From the NCBI GenBank assembly GCA_965222725.1, contig OZ244969.1:4402001-4466000 (forward strand): 64,000 nucleotides of DNA. Reading direction: 5' to 3'. Source of the DNA: GCA-2748575 sp965222725 (lineage in GTDB: Bacteria; Pseudomonadota; Gammaproteobacteria; Pseudomonadales; Ketobacteraceae). A program made the position numbers and the translations under genes. This document shows positions 52,382 to 60,571 of this stretch, one piece after another. Each line of letters begins with the position of its first letter. The first letter of the stretch is position 1. Under the pieces are notes generated by a model that worked only from the letters and a program-made list of their open reading frames with translations, was not told where the DNA came from and ran no database searches.

Positions 52382-55150
52382 TCAGGATACGGGAGTGAAA
52401 TACCGGTTAAGTTCTTTCTCCAGCTCGGCTTTAACCACCGGTTTGGTCAGAAAGGCACGCATACCGGCCCGCAAGGCGTTGTCCTGAAAGCTCTTCAGGG
52501 CGTGGGCGCTCAGCCCCACAATTACCGGTGGCTCTACCTGGCGTTCCTGACAGATATCATTGATCAGTGAGGTGGCCTGCAGGCCATCCATTTCCGGCAT
52601 TTCACAGTCCATCAGAATCAGATCAAAATCGTCAGGCTTGCGGCGAATCATATCCACCATCTCCACCCCGTTGCTGGCAATCACCGGGTGTATGCCAAAC
52701 TTTTTGAGCATGGACTTGATCACCATCTGATTCACTGTGTTGTCTTCCGCCACCGCCACCCTGACATTGAACTGCACCAGCCCCTGGCTCTTGCTGGATT
52801 CATCTCCGTCATCCTTCTTCAGGCGCATGCTTTCCACCAGCTCCACACTGGTCAGGGGATTGGGTAAAGCGGTAAAGTCGAGTTTGTCCTGGGTGAACAC
52901 CCGCTGCCATAACCGGACATGGCAGGGCGCCAGATCAAACCGGGATAACGCCCCACGGGCAACAATCAACAGATCATTGCCGGCCGGCTGTTCAATCGCT
53001 TTCAGTTCATCCTTGCTGATATTGATAAATCCCAGGTTGACCCGCTTGGCAGTTTGCACCAGAAACTGTTTCAGCAGTGCGTCGTCCCCCAGGTAAAAAA
53101 TACGACTGAAGTGCGTCGGGGTTTCCAGACGCATGGTTTCATCACCCACATCCGGAGTTTGATCTATGGGGCAATACTGGCTGTAAATGCTGAATTCAAA
53201 ACTGGTGCCTTTGTTCACTTCACTCTTCAGGCTGATGGTGCCGCCCAGCAGTTCCACTAAACGTTTGGAAATGGCAAGACCCAGTCCGGTGCCACCGAAT
53301 TTGCGAGTGGTGGAGGCATCCGCCTGGGTAAAGGCAGCGAAGAGTTTCTTTTGTTGCTCTTCGGGAATCCCGATACCGGTATCCGACACCCGAAAGCCCA
53401 CCTTGTTCCTGTCTTCCGGATCCACGAACACATGAATCACCAGGCTGCCCTTTTCTGTGAACTTGAGCCCGTTGCCCATCAGGTTTAACAAAACCTGGCG
53501 CAACCGGGTGGGATCCGATGTCAGGGTACGGGGAACATCGTGATCAATAATGCCGTAAGCATCCAGATTTTTTTCCTGAATGCGCAGTGAAAAAACCGCA
53601 AAGCATTCGTCAATGAGTTCATCAATACTGAACTCCAGCGGCTCCAGCTCCATATTGCCCGCTTCTATCTTGGACAGATCAAGGATATCGTTGAGGATGG
53701 TGAGCAAGGCTTTGCCGGAATGCTGCAAGGTGGTGGTATAACGCAGCTGTTCGTGATTAAGCGGGGTATCCTTGAGCATTTCAGCCATGCCGATAATGCC
53801 GTTCATGGGGGTGCGGATTTCGTGGCTCATGGTAGCAAGGAATTCGGATTTGGCTTTGGCCTCCCGTTCGGCCAGGGTTACCCGCTGGGCGGATTCCAGC
53901 TCTTTCTTTTCCGCATCAAATCGTTTGCGTCGCTCTTCATTGAGCCGGGATGACAGCGCCGCAGAAAAGATCACCACTTCCAGGGATATTCCCAGCCGCA
54001 GGCCAAATTCCACAATAAATTCGTTGTAGAGAATTCCGAGCTTGGAGACAGTGGTGGCCACTATACCGGCAATCAGAATCGCCCAGGCATACAGAAACAC
54101 CTGAGCTGCGGCGTTCCCCCGCAACACCAGCAAAATGGACGCCACCAGTCCAAACGCACCACACAGGGAAATCAGAACAATGAACACCTTAATGGCAATC
54201 TGATACTCAATAAACAGAAAGCTCAGTCCATTCAGGGCCAGCAATACATACAAGCTGTACAGAATGAACTTGCCATAGGCCATACGCCTTTTCAGTTCCA
54301 GAAAGCTGGCAAAAAAGTTAAGCCCTTCCACTGTGCTCATCAGCAATATCAGCGGAATACTGTAGTGAGCCAGCGTCATATGATCGCTGATATACCAGTA
54401 GTACAGATCCCCTTTCTGACTGAAAAAGAAAAGGAACATGGCAAACACAAAGAAGACATAGTGGAAGTAAGCGCTGTTACGTATCAGAAGGAACAGGAAC
54501 AGGTTGTACAGCGCCATAATCACCAGCAAGCCATAAAACACGCCGTCAATAATGGCGCGCTGGCGATCAAACACATGGAAGCTCTTTTCCTGCCACAGCT
54601 TGTAAGTAATCTGCATGGCCTCGGTGTTTTTTACCCGCGCCAGCAACTGATAGCGTTCACCGGGCTGCAGCTGCAGTGGAAAAACAAAATTACGATGCTG
54701 CACCGGGCGATTGGCCAGGGGCTGCATGTCTCCCACATGCCAGTCTTCCAGCAAACGGCCGCTCTGATACAGGTATTGATGAAAACTGTCGATCAGCGGG
54801 TAGTCCTGTTCCAGCAGGAAACTGCCACCGTAGCCCGGGGCAACCTGAAGATCGAATCGCACCCATACCACGGAGGTAATAAAGCCCAAGTTGATGGTAT
54901 CGCTGTCTGAAGCAGTCCAGGCGCTAGCGGGGAGTTCACGAATGGCGCCCACTGACAGGGTACCGGTTTCATCCACGAAATAGCTGCCATAATGGCCCAG
55001 GCGCACCGGGTCGGCACCCGGATCAAAATCCAGTGTAAAACCAGGAACAGAATCAGCAGCAAACAGGGAGGTGCATAACAGGCACCACAACCCGAGAACG
55101 CAGCCGCTAATGCCTGAAATGGAACAGATTTTGGCTTTGGGCAGGAACAA
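52382..55150 (-). CDS. 7TMR-DISM hybrid sensor histidine kinase/response regulator
   Basis: A 922-residue protein with a signal peptide (ISGCVLGLWCLLCTSLFAA), a periplasmic 7TMR-DISM extracellular domain, seven membrane helices, coiled coil, HisKA with phospho-His in ATMSHEIRTPMNG, HATPase (NLMGNGLKFTE, DTGIGIP, GTGLGLAI), a degenerate middle receiver-like segment, and a C-terminal receiver with phospho-Asp in LILMDCEMPEMDG and Lys in LTKP. The chosen start is a TTG at 55150; no ATG is available, and CGGAAG lies eight bases upstream. It is similar in architecture to the kinase at 33535 but from a separate locus. Confidence 0.88.
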   Translation of the reverse strand: MFLPKAKICSISGISGCVLGLWCLLCTSLFAADSVPGFTLDFDPGADPVRLGHYGSYFVDETGTLSVGAIRELPASAWTASDSDTINLGFITSVVWVRFDLQVAPGYGGSFLLEQDYPLIDSFHQYLYQSGRLLEDWHVGDMQPLANRPVQHRNFVFPLQLQPGERYQLLARVKNTEAMQITYKLWQEKSFHVFDRQRAIIDGVFYGLLVIMALYNLFLFLLIRNSAYFHYVFFVFAMFLFFFSQKGDLYYWYISDHMTLAHYSIPLILLMSTVEGLNFFASFLELKRRMAYGKFILYSLYVLLALNGLSFLFIEYQIAIKVFIVLISLCGAFGLVASILLVLRGNAAAQVFLYAWAILIAGIVATTVSKLGILYNEFIVEFGLRLGISLEVVIFSAALSSRLNEERRKRFDAEKKELESAQRVTLAEREAKAKSEFLATMSHEIRTPMNGIIGMAEMLKDTPLNHEQLRYTTTLQHSGKALLTILNDILDLSKIEAGNMELEPLEFSIDELIDECFAVFSLRIQEKNLDAYGIIDHDVPRTLTSDPTRLRQVLLNLMGNGLKFTEKGSLVIHVFVDPEDRNKVGFRVSDTGIGIPEEQQKKLFAAFTQADASTTRKFGGTGLGLAISKRLVELLGGTISLKSEVNKGTSFEFSIYSQYCPIDQTPDVGDETMRLETPTHFSRIFYLGDDALLKQFLVQTAKRVNLGFINISKDELKAIEQPAGNDLLIVARGALSRFDLAPCHVRLWQRVFTQDKLDFTALPNPLTSVELVESMRLKKDDGDESSKSQGLVQFNVRVAVAEDNTVNQMVIKSMLKKFGIHPVIASNGVEMVDMIRRKPDDFDLILMDCEMPEMDGLQATSLINDICQERQVEPPVIVGLSAHALKSFQDNALRAGMRAFLTKPVVKAELEKELNRYFTPVS

Positions 55151-55239
55151 ATCAGTCGCTTCCGAAAATATGAGAACGCCACCTTTTCAGTGTAGTCTAC
55201 GGAAACGAAACCATGACTCCAGTCTTAAGGAAGCTCTGA

Positions 55240-56910
55240 TCAGGCGGTTTGCCTTTCCGTTTCAGCCATCAGGGCCTGTGCAGCTTCTTTTGCCCAGCGA
55301 TAATCGGGCTTGCCGCTGGGGGCACGCACAATGTCCGGAACCTGAAAAAAGACCTTGGGAACCTTGTATCCTGCCAGATGGGCCCGGGCCACCTGGCGAA
55401 ATTCCTGCTCCAATTCAGTGCGGCTTTCGGTGACTGAATCGCAGAGCCTTATCAGCGCTGTTACCTGTTGCCCCCAACGTTCACTGGGTACGCCCACTAC
55501 CACAGCGTCGTAAATGGCGGGGTGGTTTTTCAGTGCCTGCTCTACTTCTTCCGCAAACACCTTCTCGCCTCCGGTATTGATAGTGACCGAGTCGCGCCCC
55601 AGCAGTTGCATGCTGCCATCGGGGCGGCAGTAGGCCCGGTCACCCGGAACGGCATAACGCACCCCGGCAATTTCAGGAAAGGTTTTCCGGGTTTTATCGG
55701 CATCCTTGTAATAGCCCAGGGGCACATGGCCTTCCCGGGCGGCCCAGCCTTTTTCATCTGAGCCCGGTGGCATCAGGCCACTCATGTCCGCTGTCAGCAC
55801 CACAGAACCCTGCTTCATGGCAAAGTCACCGGTAGTGATTTTTTGCCCCTTTTTCAGCAACTGGCTGGCCTGAGTACCGGTTTCCGATGAACCCAGGGCA
55901 TCAAGCAATGTCACTTGGGGCAGTTTTTCCAGCAACGCCTGTTTTTTTGCCGGCGACAGGATTGCCCCACCAGAGGCCAGAATACGTAAACTCGACAGGT
56001 CATAATGCTGCTTTTCCAGCTGTTGCAGCAGGGGTACGGCAAAGGCATCGCCCACGATGGTCAGGGAGTTTACCCCATGGGTTTCCACGCAACGCCAGAT
56101 ATCATCTGCATCCAGGGATTCGGGTTTTGACTGAATCACGACGGTGCCCCCCATCACCCACAGGGACATGGCAATCCACTGGGCAGTGGCATGCATCAGC
56201 GGCGGCGACGGCAACCCCACGGGCGCAGGTTTACTGGCATGGTGTTCCCGTACCTCTGCCACAATCGCCTGAACCGTGGTTTTCTGATTGCCTTTAATGA
56301 GGGAGGAATAAAACAAATCGTCCTGGCGCCAGAGTACGCCTTTGGGCATACCGGTGGTGCCGCCGGTGTAAACCATGTAAAGGTCATCGCCACTGAGATC
56401 TGCCGTGGGTAACTCCGGATTCATGGATTCCAGGGCCGCCTCGTAATCCACCGCGCCTTCAAGCAGGGGGCTGTTACTCTCATCGGCAACCTGCAACCAG
56501 AGTTTTACACCGGGCAGGCGCTCCTTGATGGCGGCTACCCGATCTGCAAAACGGCTGTGAAAAATAATGGCTCTGGCATCGGCATTTTCAAACAGATACA
56601 GCAGCTCATCTTCCACATAACGGTAATTCACATTAAAAGGGGCGGTGCGGGATTTGAAACAACCGAGTATGCCTTCCAGGTACTCGTTGCCGTTGTACAG
56701 ATACAGGCCGACATGATCCTGACCGGATTCCCAGTTCTGCAACTGATCCCGTTCCCGGTGGCAACCCAGTCCGTAACTGCGCAATAACGCCGCCAGCCGA
56801 CGGGTACGATCAGTGACTTCAGCCCAGCTGAAACGCCGGTCGCGGAAAATAATGCAGTCCTGATCCGGAATTTCCGCTGCAATGGCTTCGTGAAGCTGGG
56901 CTATGTTCAT
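55240..56910 (-). CDS. AMP-forming acyl-CoA ligase (FadD19/FadD3-like)
   Basis: A 556-residue ANL-family ligase with the P-loop MVYTGGTTGMPKGVLW, the SSETG block, and the terminal Lys in GKPDYRWAK. The RYVEDELLYLFENADARAIIFHSRF pattern and the TGGTTG form resemble ligases acting on steroid side chains or cyclic acids as I remember them (FadD19/FadD17 type); this is not decisive. Operator candidate site E lies about 100 bp upstream, linking it to the TetR regulon though it is 11 kb from the rest. Confidence 0.9.
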   Translation of the reverse strand: MNIAQLHEAIAAEIPDQDCIIFRDRRFSWAEVTDRTRRLAALLRSYGLGCHRERDQLQNWESGQDHVGLYLYNGNEYLEGILGCFKSRTAPFNVNYRYVEDELLYLFENADARAIIFHSRFADRVAAIKERLPGVKLWLQVADESNSPLLEGAVDYEAALESMNPELPTADLSGDDLYMVYTGGTTGMPKGVLWRQDDLFYSSLIKGNQKTTVQAIVAEVREHHASKPAPVGLPSPPLMHATAQWIAMSLWVMGGTVVIQSKPESLDADDIWRCVETHGVNSLTIVGDAFAVPLLQQLEKQHYDLSSLRILASGGAILSPAKKQALLEKLPQVTLLDALGSSETGTQASQLLKKGQKITTGDFAMKQGSVVLTADMSGLMPPGSDEKGWAAREGHVPLGYYKDADKTRKTFPEIAGVRYAVPGDRAYCRPDGSMQLLGRDSVTINTGGEKVFAEEVEQALKNHPAIYDAVVVGVPSERWGQQVTALIRLCDSVTESRTELEQEFRQVARAHLAGYKVPKVFFQVPDIVRAPSGKPDYRWAKEAAQALMAETERQTA

Positions 56911-57009
56911 GGCGTTCCCCCGTAGCGACTAAGTTTGCATCTATTCGTGCATGTTTTTACTTAGATGTTTTTTAGTTAGATCGTCAGATTAGCCTATCCC
57001 GCCCCGCAA

Positions 57010-57031
57010 AAACAGTCAACGATGTTTGTTT
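57010..57031. promoter_or_regulatory. TetR-regulon operator candidate, site E
   Basis: AAACAGTCA-ACGA-TGTTTGTTT, identical in both arms to sites A and B. It lies upstream of the acyl-CoA ligase at 56910 and just beyond the stop of the SPFH gene. Confidence 0.65.
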
Positions 57032-57039
57032 TTTTGCTG

Positions 57040-57900
57040 TCAGCCTTTACCGGCATTGTTCATGATGCCACGAACAGCCGCGGGAATATCCGCAGGCAGT
57101 ACCAGTGTTTTGGCATTGTCGGACTTGGCCATTTCCCGGATGGAATCCACATAACGCTCGCCCAGCAGGTACATGACCGGCAGCTCCTGCCCCTGAATGG
57201 CACCGCTGATTCGCTCAATGGCTTCTTTACTGGCTTCTGCCAGAACCACCTTGGCTTTTGCATCACGCTTTGAGGCTTCCAGACGGCCGTCCGCTTCCAG
57301 TATCGCGGCTTCTTTCTCACCTTCGGCACGCGTCACCGTGGCCCGGCGTTGCCGCTCTGCCGCCGCCTGTTCTTCCATGGCATGCTGCATGGTTTGCGAC
57401 GGTTTGATGTCCTGGATTTCCACCGTTTTCAGGGTAATGCCCCAGTCAGAAATATCGTCGGAAATGCTGCCTTTGAGCCTGGCCTTGATCTGATCACGGG
57501 AGGACAAGGCATCGTCCAGCGCCATTTCGCCGATAATGGAACGCAGTGAAGTCTGCACCAGATTCTGAATAGCGATAATGTAGTTTTCTACGCCGTATAC
57601 GGCTTTTTCAGGGTTCAGGATGTTGATGTACGAAACAGCGTTGGCGATGATAACGGCGTTATCGCGGGTGATGACTTCCTGGGAGGGAATGTCGAGAACG
57701 ATGTCTTTGGTGGTGACTTTGTAGGCGACGCTATCAATGTAAGGGATAATCAGCGTCATGCCTGGCGACAGCGTAGTGTGATATTTTCCTAACCGCTGCA
57801 CCACATACTTGGTTCCCTGAGGAACAATTTTCACCCCTTTAAAAATAGTGAAAAAGAACAGTAATAGTGCAGCACCGATAATTGAAACTGTGGCAATCAT
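57040..57900 (-). CDS. SPFH/Band 7 domain protein, stomatin-like
   Basis: A 286-residue protein with an N-terminal membrane helix (residues 2-22) and a Band 7 domain (GTKYVVQRLGKYHTTLSPG, then YKVTTKDIVLDIPSQEVITRDNAV). A helical coiled-coil segment near 180-230 (EQAAAERQRRATVTRAEGEKEAA) follows, matching QmcA/stomatin-like proteins. These form membrane microdomains and often pair with NfeD. Here the NfeD gene is 18 bp upstream in the same unit, the classical arrangement. The role is membrane protein quality control, by analogy. Confidence 0.93.
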   Translation of the reverse strand: MIATVSIIGAALLLFFFTIFKGVKIVPQGTKYVVQRLGKYHTTLSPGMTLIIPYIDSVAYKVTTKDIVLDIPSQEVITRDNAVIIANAVSYINILNPEKAVYGVENYIIAIQNLVQTSLRSIIGEMALDDALSSRDQIKARLKGSISDDISDWGITLKTVEIQDIKPSQTMQHAMEEQAAAERQRRATVTRAEGEKEAAILEADGRLEASKRDAKAKVVLAEASKEAIERISGAIQGQELPVMYLLGERYVDSIREMAKSDNAKTLVLPADIPAAVRGIMNNAGKG

Positions 57901-57918
57901 AATAACCCCGCTGAATGT

Positions 57919-58374
57919 TTACTTTTTATTAACCACTAACGCATTACCCGAAAGTTCAATCACAATCACGCGATCCCCTTCGGCCAATTCTGTCTCACAA
58001 ATGATTTCCCATTCATCATCACCCATGATCGGGGTGGGAAAACGCAACATACCCCTGCGCCCTTCCTGGGGTGCCCTGATAATCATGCCGGTTTCGCCTA
58101 TCAGGGATTCACGCCCCATGCCGGCCTTGGTGTGGTCTTTCATTTGTGGCTGAATATACTTAAACCAGAGAAACACCAATGCCGATGAATCCAGCAGCCA
58201 GATCAGTAATTGCCAGGCCAGTGGCAGATCAGGAAACAAAAACAGCACCACGCCAATAAAAATAGCGCCAATGCCAAACCAGAGGGTCATAAAGGTGGGC
58301 AGCACAATTTCCAGACCTATCAGCAGTATGCCCAGAACAATCCAGTGCCAGTAGAGAATATCAAACCCTTCCAT
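57919..58374 (-). CDS. NfeD family membrane protein
   Basis: A 151-residue protein with two to three membrane helices (residues 8-26, 29-48, 53-72) and a C-terminal OB-fold (GMGRESLIGETGMIIRAPQEGRRGMLRFPTP). This is the short NfeD form without the Ser-protease domain. It is coupled by position to the SPFH gene downstream. Confidence 0.92.
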   Translation of the reverse strand: MEGFDILYWHWIVLGILLIGLEIVLPTFMTLWFGIGAIFIGVVLFLFPDLPLAWQLLIWLLDSSALVFLWFKYIQPQMKDHTKAGMGRESLIGETGMIIRAPQEGRRGMLRFPTPIMGDDEWEIICETELAEGDRVIVIELSGNALVVNKK

Positions 58375-58430
58375 AGCAGCTCCTTAGCTCTTTTTTAGCT
58401 AAGTATATGTTAATTCCCCGCCCAGGGAAC

Positions 58431-58463
58431 AAAAAAGGCCGGTGAATTCCGCACCGGCCTTTT
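58431..58463. terminator. Bidirectional intrinsic terminator
   Basis: GGCCGGTG (58437-58444) pairs with CACCGGCC (58452-58459), with a run of six A before and four T after. On the minus strand it ends the carotenoid oxygenase transcript. Confidence 0.88.
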
Positions 58464-58487
58464 GTACAGCTGTCTATTTAGCAAGCC

Positions 58488-59897
58488 TTAGCTCTGTGCG
58501 GCTATGACGGCCTCATCTACCCAGCCAGTGTGAAAGCCGTAAGGCACCCGTACCGGCATGGTGATTTTGGCCATGGGGCCCTTGGTGATATCAGCGGCAT
58601 CCATAATCCAGCATTCACTGGTTTCGCCTGCTTCGTCCCTTACATAACCAATCACCCAGCCATCATCTTCTTCCTCTGCGCCGGGGCGTGGTGCAAAAAT
58701 CGCTTCACCCATATAACGATCGGGACCCAGTTCAAAGATCTGCTCGCCACCGGTTTCCCGGTCAAATTTCACGAAGGCATCGAACAGGGGCAATGGGGAA
58801 CCGGCAAACCGCGATGCCCAGCAGTATCGGTATGGCCGCCCTTGTTTGCTTTCATTGATCCTTGGAAACTCGCAGCGAATACCGGAAAAACGACCTTCTG
58901 TGACGTCTCCGGTTTTCAGATTCAGGCGCCAGCGGTACGGATAGGCATAGTCTTTTTCCGGATCTGCGTCTTCCTGCAGCATGGTGGTTTGCTCGGAGCG
59001 GCAGGCATCCAGCACGATTTCGTCAGCCTCTTCGTAGGCATTCATTACGTGGAACACCATGCCGGGGCTCACATCAAACCAGCGGATATCGCTGCCATCC
59101 CCGTGCCGGGGCAGCACACCAATACGGGCACCGTTATCGGGTTCCCATTGAATGGGAGGCTTGCCCTTCATGGCACGGTTCAGGTCAAAACACAGGGGCA
59201 GGTCCAGCATCAGGGTGTACTGCCGGGTAATGGCGCAGTCGTGCATGATCACGCCTTTGGGAATATCCACCGGGGTAGATTTCACCACTTCACCTTCTTT
59301 ATTGATCACAATATGTTTTACGTAGGGCGCAGCCACCATAAAGTAACCGCAGGCCATCATCTCACCGGTGTCCGGGTCTGTTTTGGGGTGCGCCGAATAG
59401 GGGTAACCGGCCAGGCCATCGTTAAAGGTGTGGGCTCCCACGGTTTCCAGCGATGGCAGTTTCACTTCATAAGGCTCACCGCCTTCCCACAGGGCAAGCA
59501 AGCGATCCGCGTTCCACACAAACGCCGTATTGGCGGGGTTTTTCATGGGGCCATGGGGATTACCAAAATCCGGCGGCGAATTAATGCCTTTCCAGATCCC
59601 CTTACCCTCTTGCGTTTCGATATTAAAGCCTTTGGTACGTATCCAGCGGTTACGGTAACTGGCATTACCGCCGCTGAACTGGATTTCATGGATCATCCCG
59701 TCGCCATCAAACCAATGGTAACGCTCCAGATCCACAACAAACTGCGGGTTGGGCCCGATGCGCAAAAAACAACCGGCCAGGTTTTCGGGAATCTGCCCTT
59801 CTATTGTTGTCAGAGGCAGATCCACCTCTTCTTTTACCGGTGCAAAGTTGCCTTCAAGGTAGGCATTGGATGCCACCACGCTGGATTCCACGGTCAT
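58488..59897 (-). CDS. Carotenoid oxygenase family protein
   Basis: A 469-residue protein of the RPE65/carotenoid cleavage dioxygenase family. Conserved blocks are GQIPENLAGCFLRIGPNPQF, HWFDGDGMIHEIQF, SAHPKTDPDTGEMM, VIMHDCAITRQYTLMLDLPL, FHVMNAYEE, and the terminal PYGFHTGW. The His residues in these blocks are the expected four Fe(II) ligands. The enzyme uses O2 to cleave a double bond of a carotenoid, stilbene or apocarotenoid. The start is ATG at 59897 with GAGGGAAA before it; a longer frame from 59954 overlaps the operator. The adjacent regulator is PadR-type. Confidence 0.93.
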   Translation of the reverse strand: MTVESSVVASNAYLEGNFAPVKEEVDLPLTTIEGQIPENLAGCFLRIGPNPQFVVDLERYHWFDGDGMIHEIQFSGGNASYRNRWIRTKGFNIETQEGKGIWKGINSPPDFGNPHGPMKNPANTAFVWNADRLLALWEGGEPYEVKLPSLETVGAHTFNDGLAGYPYSAHPKTDPDTGEMMACGYFMVAAPYVKHIVINKEGEVVKSTPVDIPKGVIMHDCAITRQYTLMLDLPLCFDLNRAMKGKPPIQWEPDNGARIGVLPRHGDGSDIRWFDVSPGMVFHVMNAYEEADEIVLDACRSEQTTMLQEDADPEKDYAYPYRWRLNLKTGDVTEGRFSGIRCEFPRINESKQGRPYRYCWASRFAGSPLPLFDAFVKFDRETGGEQIFELGPDRYMGEAIFAPRPGAEEEDDGWVIGYVRDEAGETSECWIMDAADITKGPMAKITMPVRVPYGFHTGWVDEAVIAAQS

Positions 59898-59920
59898 AAG
59901 TTTTCCCTCTGTCGTCCACC

Positions 59921-59940
59921 ATATACAATTAATTGCATAT
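59921..59940. promoter_or_regulatory. PadR operator candidate
   Basis: A 20-bp near-palindrome (ATAT-A-CAATTAATTG-C-ATAT with one mismatched pair) lies between the divergent carotenoid oxygenase and padR-like genes. Its AT-rich ATGCA-like form is typical of PadR operators. Confidence 0.6.
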
Positions 59941-60003
59941 AGACAGTAATCCATTCCCTGCTATTATGCAACTTTTTGAATATCAACCCGCCGGGAGCCT
60001 GTT

Positions 60004-60564
60004 TTGTCCCTTAAGCACACTATTCTGGTTATGCTGGAGTCGGAATCCGGCACTGGCTATGACATTGCCAAAAAATTTCACGGATCCTTCGGAAACTTCT
60101 GGAACGCCAGCCATCAGCAGATTTACCACGAGCTGGGTAAGCTCGCGAAGGAAAGCCTGGTTACCTGGAAAGATGTGCCCCAGGAAGGCAAACCCGACAA
60201 AAAGGTCTACGAGATTACGCCGGGTGGTATTGAGGAAATCCGCAACTGGATGCACACACCCATTCCGTCGCAAAAAGTACGCGACCATTTAATGGTACGG
60301 ATGGCAGCGGCCCACCTGATAGACCCCGCCGTACTCTATGACCAGTTGAGCAACCATATGGAACGCTGCCGTAAAAAAGTGGATACGCTCAAGCAGTACG
60401 AGGCATCTTTTTTCGACATGGCCGGTGGCAAAAACCTGCAGACCGAACTGATCTACCTGTCACTGACACGGGGCATCGAATTGCAGGAAAGCTGGCTGGT
60501 GTGGGCTGCCAGGGTACAGGCAACCCTGAAAAGATACGGCGAGAACCATCAGGATAATCAATAG
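60004..60564 (+). CDS. PadR family transcriptional regulator
   Basis: A 186-residue winged-helix regulator with the N-terminal block LKHTILVMLESESGTGYDIAKKF, the recognition area NASHQQIYHELGKLAKESLVT, the wing KVYEITPGGIEEI and a C-terminal helical Vir_act_alpha_C domain. It starts with TTG at 60004 after GGGAG. It is divergent from the carotenoid oxygenase gene and most likely represses it in the absence of a phenolic or apocarotenoid-like ligand. It converges with the DUF1631 gene, 7 bp apart. Confidence 0.92.
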   Translation: MSLKHTILVMLESESGTGYDIAKKFHGSFGNFWNASHQQIYHELGKLAKESLVTWKDVPQEGKPDKKVYEITPGGIEEIRNWMHTPIPSQKVRDHLMVRMAAAHLIDPAVLYDQLSNHMERCRKKVDTLKQYEASFFDMAGGKNLQTELIYLSLTRGIELQESWLVWAARVQATLKRYGENHQDNQ

Positions 60565-60571
60565 AAGAAAA

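Noticed and set aside
58530..59942. A 470-codon open frame antisense to the carotenoid oxygenase
   Set aside because: It is a shadow of the real gene: codon pattern, lack of a ribosome site and no recognisable domain.
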